Below, in pieces: positions 8,905 to 19,656 of a DNA stretch of 19,656 bases. The notes under the pieces were generated by a model. The model ran no database searches, was not told where the DNA came from, and was given only the letters and a program-made list of their open reading frames with translations. A program made the translations under genes and the position numbers. Source of the stretch: Podila epigama (lineage: Eukaryota; Mortierellomycota; Mortierellomycetes; Mortierellales; Mortierellaceae); assembly GCA_015679605.1 (NCBI GenBank), contig JAAAVE010000133.1, positions 1-19,656 of the forward strand, in the 5' to 3' direction. The stretch's first letter is position 1. The number at the start of each line of letters is the position of its first letter.

Positions 8905-10678
8905 AAATGATAGGAGGTGGGTGAACGGGAGTAAGGAAACAAAAAAAGAAAAAGCGAAAGAGAGGGGGTTAAGCTGTGTTCAAGGATGTCTCTCCTGTAA
9001 AAGTGTGCGCGATTAAAGGGTCGGAATATTTTTTTTTTTTTGCAGATCGATTTTCACTTTGCGTGAAGGGAAGGATGGAAATGGTTTGGTGTCAAATCGA
9101 AGGTGGTCAACTCCTGAAGAAAAAGATAGCGGAGGAGGAGGATGCAAGGGGATGATGGACAAGAGAGAAGACAAAGCTGAAGAGGACAAGGACGAATGTC
9201 CGAGTGACGACAATCTTTTGGTGGTGGTGGTGGTAAAGAAGAAGAAGAAGAAGAAGAAGAAGAAGAAGAAGAAAGTGACGAAGTGGAGAAGAGAAGAAAG
9301 AAAAAACAAAAAAAAAAAGTGAGGTGATCGCCTATTTATTTATTCAAACCACTCCATCACAGAAAATCCATCCGGGAGAATTTCAGTCAGGCGAGAACCA
9401 AAAAAAAAAAAAAAGAGTCAAGGATTTGTCAGTCTATCCGTTCTCAGTCTATCCATTTGCCATTTGCCACTTTCCATTTGCTGACGGGTGGGGGAAAACA
9501 CTTCAGACAAGTTTTTTTCTTTCTTTGTCTGAGCGGTGCTCGCAGGTATAGGCTCGACACAACTCGAGTGGAGTGGGGAAGAGTGGAGGATCGTCTCTCT
9601 CCGTATTTTTTTTTATCTCTATTATCCATCCTTCCATCGTCCCTTCCCGTATGTTGTCATCGGCTCTATCCTCTTTTCCTCTACGCAATTGCTGGTTGTT
9701 TTTCTCTAGCAGAACATTGCGCACCGCTGACAAACACTTTTGTGCATGGTGGGAAGCAAGAAAAAGACGTGTCACAATCGTATCTCGGATGTCCTATCTG
9801 TCCCAGTGTCATGTAAGGTCAGTTTGTTGGTCATTTGCTTTTCCAGCAAGAAGCAAACAACTGTGGTTTTTTTGAGGGAAAAGAAACTAGGTAAGTATTT
9901 TTTTCTTTGAAAATTTAGGATTGAAAATCAAAAGGATAACTTTTGGGCTCGTGGTTTTTTTTTTCCTCTTTCGCAAAAAAAAGTTGTCAGTTTGGGGGTT
10001 ACAAAAAGGTTGTGTACGTCGATGTGCATGGCATTGTTCAGTCTTTTTGTTTCCCATCAATCTTTTGGTTTTCATCTCCACCCCCCCTCTTTCTGAATTG
10101 GGACATATCATGTCCAACAGCACATCGTTAACAAGGATAAAAAGTAAAAAAAAAAGCGTTTGCTCTCCATCTTTGAGTTGAACAACGAATAATAATTTGT
10201 GATAATAAAAAAAAGTGTGTGTACAAAGAAACAGTTATCAAAAGGCAAAAAAGGGGTTCATTGCGCGGATCCGTTGTGACCGTCTTTCTTAGTTCACATC
10301 TGGCAAACAGAAACGCGAAAAATGGCGACATCAATGATGCGAAATTCGCCTTCGCGCCTTTTCAGTTTTTCCTACGGCCCATCAGATTCTACTGGCTTTT
10401 GCGGGATAAGAAAAAAAAAAAAAAGCTTATTTTTTTTACTTTTTTCCCTCCTGACTATTTTCTTCATTTCGCTCTTCATACTTTTCTGTTCATCCATGTC
10501 CGTTCCCCTACGCACACCCTGGATCAATGATTACATGCATAGAATGCAGTAGCAAAAAAAGAAGTACATTTTTTATCACTTTCATAATAAACAATGTATC
10601 ACGATTACACCTTTACTCCAACTCGAAAACATATAAAAAAAAGAACGCATTTATAATTTTAGTCGCGGACAAAGAGTT
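8905..10678. promoter_or_regulatory. 1.8 kb spacer: sulfate permease promoter and IleRS 3' flank
   Basis: No gene found on either strand. Open frames here are made of homopolymer and low-complexity sequence and show no domain. The stretch nearest the permease (8905-9320) is purine-rich on the plus strand, hence pyrimidine-rich in the sense of the permease transcript, as in the carrier leader. Many A or T runs of 8-14 bases occur across the whole spacer. A small direct repeat TCAGTCTATCC is seen at 9429-9439 and 9444-9454, followed by three CCATTTG copies (9453-9480). I found no tRNA-like fold or B-box. Confidence 0.55.
9219..9273 (+). repeat. Compound microsatellite (TGG)5 then (GAA)12
   Basis: TGG repeated five times (9219-9234, with an extra T), a four-base AAA-type joint, then twelve uninterrupted GAA units (9238-9273). 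It lies about 315-370 bp upstream of the sulfate permease start codon, and in that gene's sense the tract reads as TTC then ACC repeats. Long GAA/TTC runs are homopurine-homopyrimidine DNA, able to form triplex structures, and are length-unstable. Confidence 0.95.
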
Positions 10679-10692
10679 TTAGTCGCGGACAA
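10657..10692 (-). repeat. 20-bp-period direct duplication across the IleRS stop codon
   Basis: TTTTAGTCGCGGACAA occurs at 10657-10672 and again, identical over 16 bases, at 10677-10692, with AGAG between. The right copy holds the last codons and the TAA stop of the IleRS gene; the left copy lies just beyond the stop in the 3' UTR. The period of 20 is not a multiple of three. Confidence 0.95.
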
Positions 10693-13600
10693 GTGTCAGG
10701 TTAAAGGAAGATCCGTTCACCTCTTGCTCCTCTTCAATGATCACAACATCAGACTCCTTCTTGGTCGAGATAGGGTACAACGTACGCTTCAAAACCTTCA
10801 CAAGTGTCTCCTCCTGATCCTTGATCACCTGCTCCAGTGCATTGTTCATGTCCTTGGTAAAGTCATAGTACATGTGGATCAAATCCGTTGGCTCCAATCC
10901 TGCCTTCTTACGCAGACGCTGCACACGGTTGATAACCTCACGCGCAAGTCCCTCCTGCTCCAACTCGGGATATCGCTTCACATCCAACAAGATCAACACA
11001 TCCTTATCCGTGTTCGTCTCCAAGCTGTTCTCGGATGACTCAAAGAATCGAACAACAGTCAAGTCCTCATCACTCAAAGCGTGGCCCTCAATGGTAATCT
11101 GGCGTGTCTTGATAAAGTCCTTGATCTGCTCCTCGCTCAACTTGGGCAAAGCATTCTTGACCTTGACAGCATCCTTCTTCAACTTGGATCCCAACGAACG
11201 GAAATCAGCCTCAACGGTGTACTTGACGCCGTACTGAGCCTCATCCGAGGTCACAACCAAGTTACGGATGTTGAGCTCGTCCACAATGTACGACTCCAAT
11301 GCCTTGACATCAGTGTGGTACTGAGGATCAGGGTGGATAACAACCAATTCCTTGAGGGGAGTCTTCAAGCTGATGGTCTTGCGCTCACGGATAGTACGGC
11401 CAAGCTCAATCACAGCCTGCATGCGAGCCATGGCACGCTCAATATCATCGTCAAAGTACTCCTCCTTGGCCACAGGGAACGACAAAAAGTGGACAGAGCG
11501 GTCATCGACCACTGTAGGGTCCTTGGGCATAAAGTTCTTCAAGGTCTGGTACATGTTCTCAACCAAGAATGGAGTAAATGGCGACATGACACGAACCAAA
11601 GTGAACAACACCTCAAAGAGAGTGTTCATAGCCTGTGTAGCATCCTCCAAACCGTTCTCACCCTTCAGGCGGCGGCGGTTAAAGCGGACGTACCAGTTGG
11701 TCAACTCCTCAATGAGACGCAACAAACGGGGAACAACAGTGTACAAGCGGTAGTTGGTCATCTCCGTCTGCACAAACTTGATCAAGCTCTGGCACGAGGC
11801 AAGCATCCAGCGATCCATGACATTGTCGCTCTTCTTGAGTGTGGCGTTATACATAAAGTCGTGGTTGAACTCCTTCTTGAGCAACACAGTCTGGTTGACA
11901 AAGAACTTGTAGGCGTTGTACCAGGGCAAGAAGACCTTAGTAACCACCTCCTTAACACCCTCCTCCTTGAACTTCAAGGTTTCAGCACGAACCACAGGCG
12001 AGTTGATCAAGTACAGACGAAGAGCATCAGCACCATAGGAATCCAAGATCAAGTTGGCCTCGGGGTAGTTCTTCAGACGCTTGGACATCTTCTTGCCGTC
12101 TGCTGCGAGCACGAGACCACTCACAATCTGGTTCTTGGCGGGGGGAGTATCAAACAAGTGTGTCGAGAGCACCAACAAGGTGTAGAACCAACCACGAGTC
12201 TGATCCAATCCCTCAGAAATGAAATCAGCAGGGAATCCCTTGGCGAAGCTTTCCTTGTTCTCGAAGGGGTAATGCTGCTGAGCATAAGGCATGCTTCCAG
12301 ACTCGAACCAGCAGTCAAAGACATCATCGACACGGCGCATAATCTTGCCAGTCTTGGCAGACGTGATTGTGATGTTGTCGATAAAGTGGCGATGGATGTC
12401 GGTCAACTTGCCACAGCCCGAAAGCTCCTCAAGCTCCTTCAAAGAGCCAATGCAGACCATCTCCGAAAAGTCCTCAGTGGCCCAGATAGGAATGGGGGTA
12501 CCCCAGTAACGCGAGCGAGAAATGTTCCAGTCACGAGCGTTAGCAATCCAGTTAGCGAAACGCTTCTCCTGAACGAATCCGGGCACCCAGCGGGACTGAG
12601 CATTGTTCTTGAGCATCCTGTCGACAATGGGAGTAACACGGACAAACCAAGAGGGAACAGCCTTGTAGATAAGAGGCGTATCCGAGCGCCAGCAGAAGGG
12701 GTAGCTATGGTTAATCTGGGTCTGGACAATGAGGCGACCGAGGCCCTTGAGGTGCTTCTGGATGAGCTTGTCGGCTTCCTTGACGTGGATACCCTTAAAG
12801 TCGGTAATCTCGTCAAAGTACTTGCCACTCTCGTTGACAGGGCAAGGGATATGGCCATCAGCAGTGATGACGCCATGGTTGATGCAAACGCGGTAATCGT
12901 CCTCACCAAAAGCGGGTGCCTGGTGGACAACACCAGTACCGGCAGAGTCATCAACATACTCGTCGTTCAAGATACGGAATCCAGTGTCGACAAACTCCTT
13001 GTAGTAGTACTCGAACAAGGGGACATACTGAATGCCCTTGAGGTCCGAACCCTTCATTCTATCGATAACCTTGAACTTGGCCTTGGCGGGGTCCTTGTAG
13101 AGGATCGAGAGGCGCTTCTCAACCATAATGTAGGTGTTTCCTGAGGCCTCATCCACGAACTTGATAAAGTCATGGTTAGGGTTGACGCAAAGTGCCAAGT
13201 TGGAGGGGAGGGTCCAGGGGGTGGTCGTCCAGGCCAAGAAGGCGACAGTGGGGTCGTTCAAAAGAGGGAAAGAGACGACAACAGAAGGATCACTGACATC
13301 CTTGTAGTTCTGCTGAGCCTCAAAGTTGGAGACAGGGGTGTTGCATGCAGTGGAAAAGGGCATAACGCGAATACCGCGGTAGACCTGGCCCTTCTCAAAG
13401 AGGGTCTTGAAAACCCACCAGACTGACTCCATGAACTCGACATTGAGAGTCTTGTAATCGTTGTCAAAGTCAATCCAGCGACCGGCACGCTCAACAGTCT
13501 GGCGCCACTCGGTAGCGTATTTCATGACAATGCTACGGCACTCCTCGTTGTACTTGTCAATGCCCATAGCCATCACATCGGCCTTTCCAGTGATACCCAA

Positions 13601-14465
13601 GGCCTTGTCAACCTCATACTCGACGGGCAAACCGTGGCAATCCCAGCCGAAACGACGCTCGACACTGTGTCCAGTGCTGTGGGCGAAACGAGTGACAATA
13701 TCCTATTTAACAAAAATGAATCGCTTGAGCAATGAGATCTTCACAACCTGGGCTGAGCAATATGCATGTAGGTTGACATGCAGGTAGAAAAGAAAGAGGA
13801 GGGAAAAGAAATAGGCAACTTCCAACATACCTTGATGGTACCAGCAAGCAAATGTCCGTAGTGAGGAAGACCTGTAGCAAATGGTGGTCCGTCAAAGAAG
13901 GCAAAAGGCTCCTTGTCCTTGTTGAGTTCCTGGGAGCGCTTGAACTAATTCGATTGGCGCAGACGAAAAAAAGACCCTTATTAGTCATACGAGTCAAACT
14001 AGTCATACCAAATTCCAAATACTGGTGGACAAGGGAGGGGGGCGCCGCAGCCATCTTTGATGACTGTGGGGTTCGAAGAACGACTAAAAAAAATTCGGTA
14101 TTGCGGAGCTGTTGTATGTTGTTGACGACCAAAGAGAATATACTCACAGCATCAATCTCGCGCCAAAACTGGAGAATCTTTTCTTCCTCCTTGGGGAAGT
14201 TGAACTGAGCGGATCCTAATACAACAACCACATGGTAGTAGAAACAAAAGGGAGAATTGGGGCGTTTTATGAGTACATGACTCTGAATTCTTCTCATACA
14301 GATCTGCATGGCTCATTATTTTTGTTCCAACACAGAAATTCCGTGTATGGTAACGTAAACCAGAGCTTTTCTTGTGGTCATGGTTTTTCGATAGTCCATG
14401 GTTATTAATTTCAAATAAAGAGTTGTCTCTTCAAACAGGTGCACTGCGTTCATACCGTCAGCCAT
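10679..14465 (-). CDS. ILS1: Isoleucyl-tRNA synthetase, cytosolic
   Basis: Minus-strand exons 14465-14456, 14215-14148, 13944-13831 and 13702-10679 (introns 240, 203 and 128 nt) give 1071 aa, nearly the yeast Ils1 length. It charges tRNA-Ile with isoleucine for cytosolic translation. Class I signatures are [12 protein letters not shown] with the HIGH-type H54-Y-G-H57, [14 protein letters not shown] (~81-94), and the KMSKS-type loop KMSKR at 602-606. The editing (CP1) domain has [10 protein letters not shown] (~222-231). The anticodon-binding part includes [10 protein letters not shown] and [13 protein letters not shown]. The N-terminus ([21 protein letters not shown]) has no mitochondrial targeting look and matches eukaryotic cytosolic enzymes, so a separate mitochondrial IleRS should exist elsewhere. 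The first coding exon is only 10 nt; its join restores Gly4. All introns sit in the first 195 nt of coding sequence; the rest is one open exon. Confidence 0.97.
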
Positions 14466-14655
14466 GGTGGGAATGAATGGGGATTGATGTCGTTTTGGTT
14501 TTGAAAATCAAAGAAAAAAAAGCTCCAGACGACCTGGGAGATTCGACTTTGTGTATGCAGTTTGGTGGCTTAGATGAGTCATTACTTCCAGATCAGGAAG
14601 GTGCAGGATCGAAACACAAAAAGTTTATTTGCAGAGCAAAAAAAAAAAAAATAGT
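14466..14655 (-). promoter_or_regulatory. Short spacer: NTE1 3' UTR and IleRS promoter
   Basis: 190 bp lie between the NTE1 stop and the IleRS start, both genes on the minus strand. It must hold the end of the NTE1 transcript and at least the core promoter of IleRS. The start-codon context on the minus strand is CCACCATGG, a strong Kozak-like match, which supports the ATG at 14465. A run of A12-A13 lies at about 14639-14651. No other gene seen. Confidence 0.6.
14624..14629 (-). terminator. Canonical AATAAA polyadenylation signal of NTE1
   Basis: TTTATT on the plus strand reads AATAAA on the minus strand, 27 bp after the NTE1 stop codon. This is the clearest polyadenylation signal in the window. 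It predicts transcript cleavage near 14600-14615, still before the IleRS start. Confidence 0.6.
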
Positions 14656-17600
14656 TTAGATCGAATTACGGCGAATACGTTTTCCACGACGAAGCTTGGA
14701 GCTGTCGTTCTCGGTAATCAAGTTACCCAGAAGACCTTCCTTGTTCCACTTGTCAATCATTTCTTTGCCGTACTTGTATCCAACCTCACAAATCTCCAAA
14801 AATCGACCAAACTCTAGCGTGCCAAATTCTTGCACAGGCGGCTTGAAATAATGCATCCCTGGTGTAGCCTTGGCAGCCTCCAATTGCTTGACACTCGACA
14901 CATACGCCAGCCTTGACTGGAGATCAGCCAAGTTGGGGATATTGCGATACACGCTTGAAAAGGGGTTCCAGCGGTTCAAGAGAACGAGCCAGCCTGAAAG
15001 GCTGTCTCCATAATACTGGAGCGTTGTATCATCGTCCGATCCAACATCCACAGCAAAAATGGTATTTGCTCCCAGGGACTTCATGAACTCAACCGGCAAG
15101 TTGTCCATGTAGCCACCATCGACAAGCATATGGCCATTGTCGCAAAGTGGAGGCAAAAATCCGGACAGTGACATAGACGCGCGAATATACCGCCAGGCAT
15201 AACCAGCTTGATGCATCTCCATCCTTGAGAACGTAATGTTGGTCGTATTACAATAATACGAGAGCCAGAAATCCTGGATTTGCGTGTCACTAAAGCATTT
15301 CCAGATACCACGGTTGAACGCATGTCCTGTAGTCCAGGAGGTGACTGGATACGTAAAGTCAGCTACCATCCGCCACTTGGCTGCCATACGTCCTGCAAAC
15401 ATCTTTGCCCGCCCAAAAATGGCAACGTTGTCCGACTCGCGAGCATAGAGGCCTCCAATAAACGCACCCATGCTCGTTCCACCAACAATATCGATAGGAA
15501 TGCCAGCCTCCTCCAGTGCTCTGATAACACCGATATGTGCGATACCTCGAGCTCCACCTCCACCCAGAACGAGTCCCACAGTCTTGCCTGTCAAGCGGCG
15601 GGCCAACCTGGCGAAATCGCTGCGATTACCAGTAAAGGCTGGACTCTTTTGGGAGTTGTTATGGCGGATGTTAGTGTAAAACTTTTCGAGATGCTCCTTG
15701 ATGTTGGTGATGGTCTTTTTCCGTGCTTGGTCTCCCAGCATCGGTGGGCTCTTGTGCGGCATCTGTATGTGGTGGTGGGCATGAACCCACGATCGGGACT
15801 TTAGCCATGCTGCAGTACTTCCTGGAGCGCAATGTCGATTCGCGTGCAAAAGAACCAACTCCTTGCGCGCGGTCGTCTTCATGTTTATCAAAAGTCGCTC
15901 ATAGTCGCCCACAGCCGCGTCTTCGTCGCCATGGCCCACTATCAGGATACAATCAGCCTGTCTGATACATGTTTGAGTCCAGGGCGAGGTCAAACCACCG
16001 TCAGCCAAGTAGAGTACGATTTGGGAATTCTCCTCTTGCTCATTCAGCCAGCTGTCCAGTTTGAGCTTTCCGATTTTGGTAAAAGCATGCTTTCCAAGCA
16101 AGTTCATGACGATGCTATGATTGAGCAAGGTGGCCGTTGACCCAATGCCAATGAGCGCGGCCTTGAGGCGGTCAGCAAACTCTGCGATAGACACGTCAGA
16201 AGAAACAGGCATGATGCCGATGGTCCTTAGGTTGGCATTATTAATAGCCGAGTCAGGTGTGACACCCACTGCTTTAGACAAAGGCCCGCTCCTCAATGCA
16301 TCGCTCGCTCGCTGCGCGATAAGACGTGAAATTCGAATGGTAATTTCGGGGTGACGTAGGGCAAGTGTGTTGAAAAGTGTCTTGGGCATCCTCGCTACTT
16401 CGGTGTCTCGGATAGCATGCAGAGTCGAAGGGAATGGAGTTCCCATCAAAACCTCCAGCTCTCCTACTGATTCACCTTGACTGAACTCGCCCAGAATCTC
16501 AATCTTGCTTGGGTCATTCTCCATAATGGTTCGAAGACGACCGTTGAGTACAATATAGATCGAATCACTGTCGTCGCCTTGTCGATGCAACACTTGGCTA
16601 GCACTCACTTGCATCCATTCCATTGCGTAGTCAAGGTGAAGCACTGTAAAATGATTGAAAAAAGAAACACATTATATGTAGCATGAGTAGGCATGTCAAT
16701 AAGAGTCTAGAGTCCTTTAGACAAGCAACAATAAAAGAGTCTTTTTCACCAGGCAATGTTAAGAGAGTTTCTGCTTTTTTCCTGGTGTTCACTTACCGAT
16801 GGGCGACACCAATGTAATAAGTCTCTTGGCAAGAGTGAGCAACACCGTGGGGTTACGCTCCATGACACGGTCCAAAGCGGCTTTGGAAAGATACCCGACA
16901 TAGGCATTCGTGTGTGCACTGATAGTGACGAATGAAGGGTAGCCTGACAAGGCCGAGAGATACCCTGCCAAACCACCTGCAGAGATTGAGAACAGAGGAT
17001 GAGTCTTTTTCTTGTGGGCTATCGCTGTTGTGCTGGAAGACTTTGAGCTTGCGCCACCAGTGCTAGACTTTGCCGCATGGCCACCCAAAGATCCCTTCAA
17101 ATCCAAGGAGGATACATGATGACCAAACATATTTTTGGGCGTATCGTTCGAACCACTTGACTTTGTCTCCTGCTTGGGTGATATGGAGACGTCCAATACA
17201 CCGTCAATGACAAAGAAAAGACCCGCATTTCTCTCGCCTTCCTCCACAAGTGTTGCTCCAGCGGGGAAATACATGATTTCGACATCATTCTCCATTTCGC
17301 TCATGACTGAAGGGACAGTAGAGGAGGCATTGGACGCATTCGAATCGTCGAGGAAATCCGAATTGTTGGATGAGGAACCCGTCTTGTGCATAGGGACTCC
17401 GCCTAGACTTGACTGGAACATGGCCGAGAAATAATCCGAACTGCCAGTAGTCTTCAGTTCTGGGCGAAGTGAGGTTGGCTTTGACGGTGGTGATTGGACC
17501 AGACCAATGCTGCGTGAGAGACACTCCATGACTTGGTCACGCAAGTAGTTGTCCTCTTCCTCACTGTTGTCACCAAGTAGAGCACTGAATCCAGCGCCAT

Positions 17601-19560
17601 GACGGATGTGTTCATCATTTTCGATAAGTGGTGACATTGGATTCGGGCTCGAACACTCAGACCGACCATCTGTGGAGTTTTTGGAGTTCTACAGGGTACA
17701 CGTTGGGTCATTTCGGTTAGGAGAAGGGTTCAGCTTTCTAGGCAATAACGGTGATGCGTACTAAAAACAAACAAAAATATCAAAACTTACAAGACGGCTG
17801 GCTCGCTTGCGGCTGTTACGAATGCGAATAGCAATCGGATGGTCGTCATCTTCGCTCTCGTCACGGACACCACTGAACTTTGCCTTGAGATATTCCATAG
17901 TCTTTGGTCGGAAGAAATTAGGCGGCAGTCCATAGCTGCCAATCTCATTGATTCTTCGCTCCATGCGCAAGAGTTCTTTTGTCAGCCCAAGGTACTTGTG
18001 CCCTGTCAAGAGGGTAACGCGCTGAAAGCGGATTAGAATGACCTGGACAATGTGAGCTGCTGCCTGTGGGAACTTTTGTGTCAGGCGGTGGAAAGCCTCA
18101 GCGGGGATGACGGCAAGCGTTGTGTCGACCATGGCTTTGGCGATAATCACACGGCGCTTCATCTTGGGTGGCTGGTAACCAGAACGGTGTTGCTGGGATC
18201 TGTATTTGCTGTCATGAGGGCGAGGTTGATGGTAATCATCCTCTTGGTGTCCACTTGGACGGTCGAAACCGACAAAGTCAGATTGGCGCGGGGTCATATC
18301 AACACCGTCGGTTGACGACTCACATGCGGTGGTAGCATCGTCCTCGTCAAAGACGGCCATGTGATCCGGGTTTGAGAGCGGACTGGTCGGAGTGTGGACG
18401 GTGCTCTTTGAGGCGCGGAGTCCAGGCGCGTGGATGTTGTTGAACTTTTTCCTTGACGAGTGGGTCGAGAGCGTGGATGCATCGTGCGACTGTTGTTGTT
18501 GATGCTGTTGGCTGGAAGATTTCCTTCGGCTGTCGCGCGTGTTTACAGGAGAGGACAAGGTTGGGCTCGTGGGATCTTCTTCTGACCGGATGGATCTAGA
18601 TTCAACCCGTTTGAACTCCTTCAAGGGCTCATCTTCGTGCCTGAGTTTGACATTCTCTGTGAAGAGTGAGAGGATTGTGAAGAGACTGGAGAGCGTTCCT
18701 CCATTCTTGACCTCGTTCAACAGTTGATATCGCTGGTCGTGCTCGTCCCAGTGGTTATGGTTGTTATCATTGTCGTTGTCGTGGTCACAATTGTCGTCCT
18801 CGCTCTCGTCTTGATCTTGTCCCATCTTTTCAAACACTTGGACACAGCCATCCACTACAATGTAAAATGACTTTTCAAGCTCTGGATGTTGAAGGATGGT
18901 GTCACCTGCGGGTAGCCGCCTCGTCTGCAAATGTCTTGCGAGCTCATGGAAGACTGGTTGCTCGAGATAGCCAAAGATCTTGATGCTGGAGAGGAAGGCA
19001 CTGAGAAACTCGTCAGGGTAGGACAGCGCCTCCTTTTCGTCCTGAGGGCTTTTGAGTGGGTTGTCCGGGTGCAGATCAAAGGACGAGCCGTGCTTGGCAA
19101 GCGACGCCTTGGGCAGGCGTGAGTAACGCGTGAGGACTCTGTAGCGGATCACGGCCCATGCCAGGAAGCACATGATGGCGATCACGACAAGGAGGGTGGT
19201 GAAAGTGAGGTGTAGTGTGAAAGACCAGGAGAGGAGGCGGTAGACTGAAGATGGTACGGTCATGGTCATAAAGGTCAGGACTCTGACCGAGAATGAGAAG
19301 AGTGCTCGCAGTACGGGTAAAGTTCCATTTGTCTCGTCTGATTCATGGTGGGAGGCATGAGTGAAGTGATGACGGTGACTTTCATGGTGGTACGGAGAGG
19401 AAGAATGGTCCGTGGTGACTATCGCGGCAGTTGTGGCAGTAGCAACTGCTGCTGCTGTCTGGGCTGCCTTTGTGAGGATAGAGGTTGTTGCAGAGACTAA
19501 CAGCGAGTCGATGGATTGGGCATCTGTGTGTGCCATGACAATGTCAACACCAGGTGCCAT
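14656..19560 (-). CDS. NTE1: Lysophospholipase NTE1 (patatin-like, neuropathy-target-esterase family)
   Basis: Minus-strand exons 19560-17791, 17688-16797 and 16643-14656 (introns 102 and 153 nt) join in frame to 1549 aa, near yeast Nte1 (about 1.68k aa). It is an ER-membrane serine esterase that deacylates phosphatidylcholine and lysophosphatidylcholine to glycerophosphocholine. An N-terminal hydrophobic segment lies at ~118-140. Cyclic-nucleotide-binding-like domains lie at ~195-515 (broken by a long Asp/Asn/His- and Ser-rich insert), ~725-887, and ~897-1002 with GEFSQGESVGELEVLMG. The patatin domain has GGGGARG at 1248-1254, the nucleophile elbow GTSMG with Ser1278, and DGG with Asp1396, a complete Ser-Asp dyad. 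The second intron join restores SPIVLHLDYAMEWMQV, a conserved family stretch. The protein ends basic (RRGKRIRRNSI). The start at 19560 follows an in-frame upstream stop. Whether the CNB domains bind nucleotide in fungi is doubtful. Confidence 0.96.
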
Positions 19561-19656
19561 TAGTCAATGTGAGGTTATTTTGGATTCTCAGGGACCACAC
19601 TGTTGTTATGAATGTGGAGATGTTTTTTTTTGCTTTTCGTGTGTGTGTGTGTGTGT
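19561..19656 (-). promoter_or_regulatory. NTE1 upstream region, cut by the window edge
   Basis: The 96 bp before the NTE1 start codon hold a T9 run (plus, 19623-19631) and, at the very edge, at least nine GT units (19639-19656) that continue out of the window. No gene seen. The promoter proper probably lies further right. Confidence 0.5.
19639..19656 (+). repeat. (GT)9 dinucleotide microsatellite, truncated by the window end
   Basis: Uninterrupted GT repeat from 19639 to the last base. True length unknown. It lies about 80 bp upstream of the NTE1 start codon. Confidence 0.9.

Noticed and set aside
8647-8942. Longer N-terminus of the sulfate permease, read straight through from 8942
   Set aside because: That frame runs through the GTAACA...CAAAG intron and gives an unconserved Pro/Ser-rich lead. 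Splicing 8795 to 8646 instead restores W-L-P-K-Y-N, the conserved SulP start region.
9013-9322. Frames made of poly-Lys (plus) or poly-Phe (minus)
   Set aside because: They are only translations of the GAA microsatellite and neighbouring homopolymers.
9330-10560. Several 60-120 aa frames in the large spacer
   Set aside because: Rich in Phe, Ser and Lys from homopolymers, mutually overlapping on both strands, with no domain, and no splice arrangement that improves them.
11081-13144. Long open frame on the plus strand (687 aa)
   Set aside because: It lies antisense to the IleRS coding exon, shows no domain, and is explained by codon bias of the real gene on the other strand.
14060-14085. GGGGTTCGAAGAAC, which looks like a tRNA T-arm/B-box
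   Set aside because: It lies in an IleRS intron, and no acceptor stem, D-arm or anticodon arm can be placed around it on either strand.

Overview
This is a nuclear window from a filamentous, early-diverging fungus, most likely Mucoromycota in the broad sense. The Mortierella group is my best guess, from gene style rather than from any search. The evidence is as follows. There are five protein-coding genes, and every one is split by short GT-AG introns of 79 to 240 nt. The spacers are rich in A and T homopolymers. The gene set is eukaryotic and fungal: a YANK/STK32 kinase, a mitochondrial carrier, a fungal sulfate permease, cytosolic isoleucyl-tRNA synthetase and NTE1. I see no bacterial operon features, tRNA, rRNA, CRISPR array or intact transposon.

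Layout, left to right. (1) 190-3116, plus: a 5'-partial AGC-type YANK/STK32-like Ser/Thr kinase with the family's DFN motif and a ~540-residue disordered tail. (2) 3117-4428: spacer. Its left part carries, on the minus strand, what looks like a decayed and frameshifted piece of a Crinkler (CRN) N-terminal header; its right part is the pyrimidine-rich promoter and leader of the next gene. (3) 4429-5893, plus: a three-exon mitochondrial carrier (SLC25 family). (4) 6194-8904, minus: a three-exon SulP sulfate permease with a C-terminal STAS domain. It converges on the carrier across 300 bp. (5) 8905-10678: a 1.8 kb low-complexity spacer with a compound TGG/GAA microsatellite, holding the sulfate permease promoter. 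(6) 10679-14465, minus: cytosolic isoleucyl-tRNA synthetase in four exons, the first coding only 10 nt. A 20-bp-period duplication spans its stop codon. (7) 14656-19560, minus: NTE1, a patatin-type lysophospholipase with cyclic-nucleotide-binding domains, in three exons. (8) 19561-19656: NTE1 upstream sequence ending in a GT repeat cut by the window edge.

The genes do not form an obvious pathway. They are mostly housekeeping or membrane-metabolism genes with separate promoters. I rebuilt all exon joins by reading GT/AG sites, reading frame and family conservation; every join keeps frame and gives proteins of expected family length (383, 809, 1071 and 1549 aa for the complete genes). The most unusual item is the probable Crinkler-header relic at about 3338-3500.
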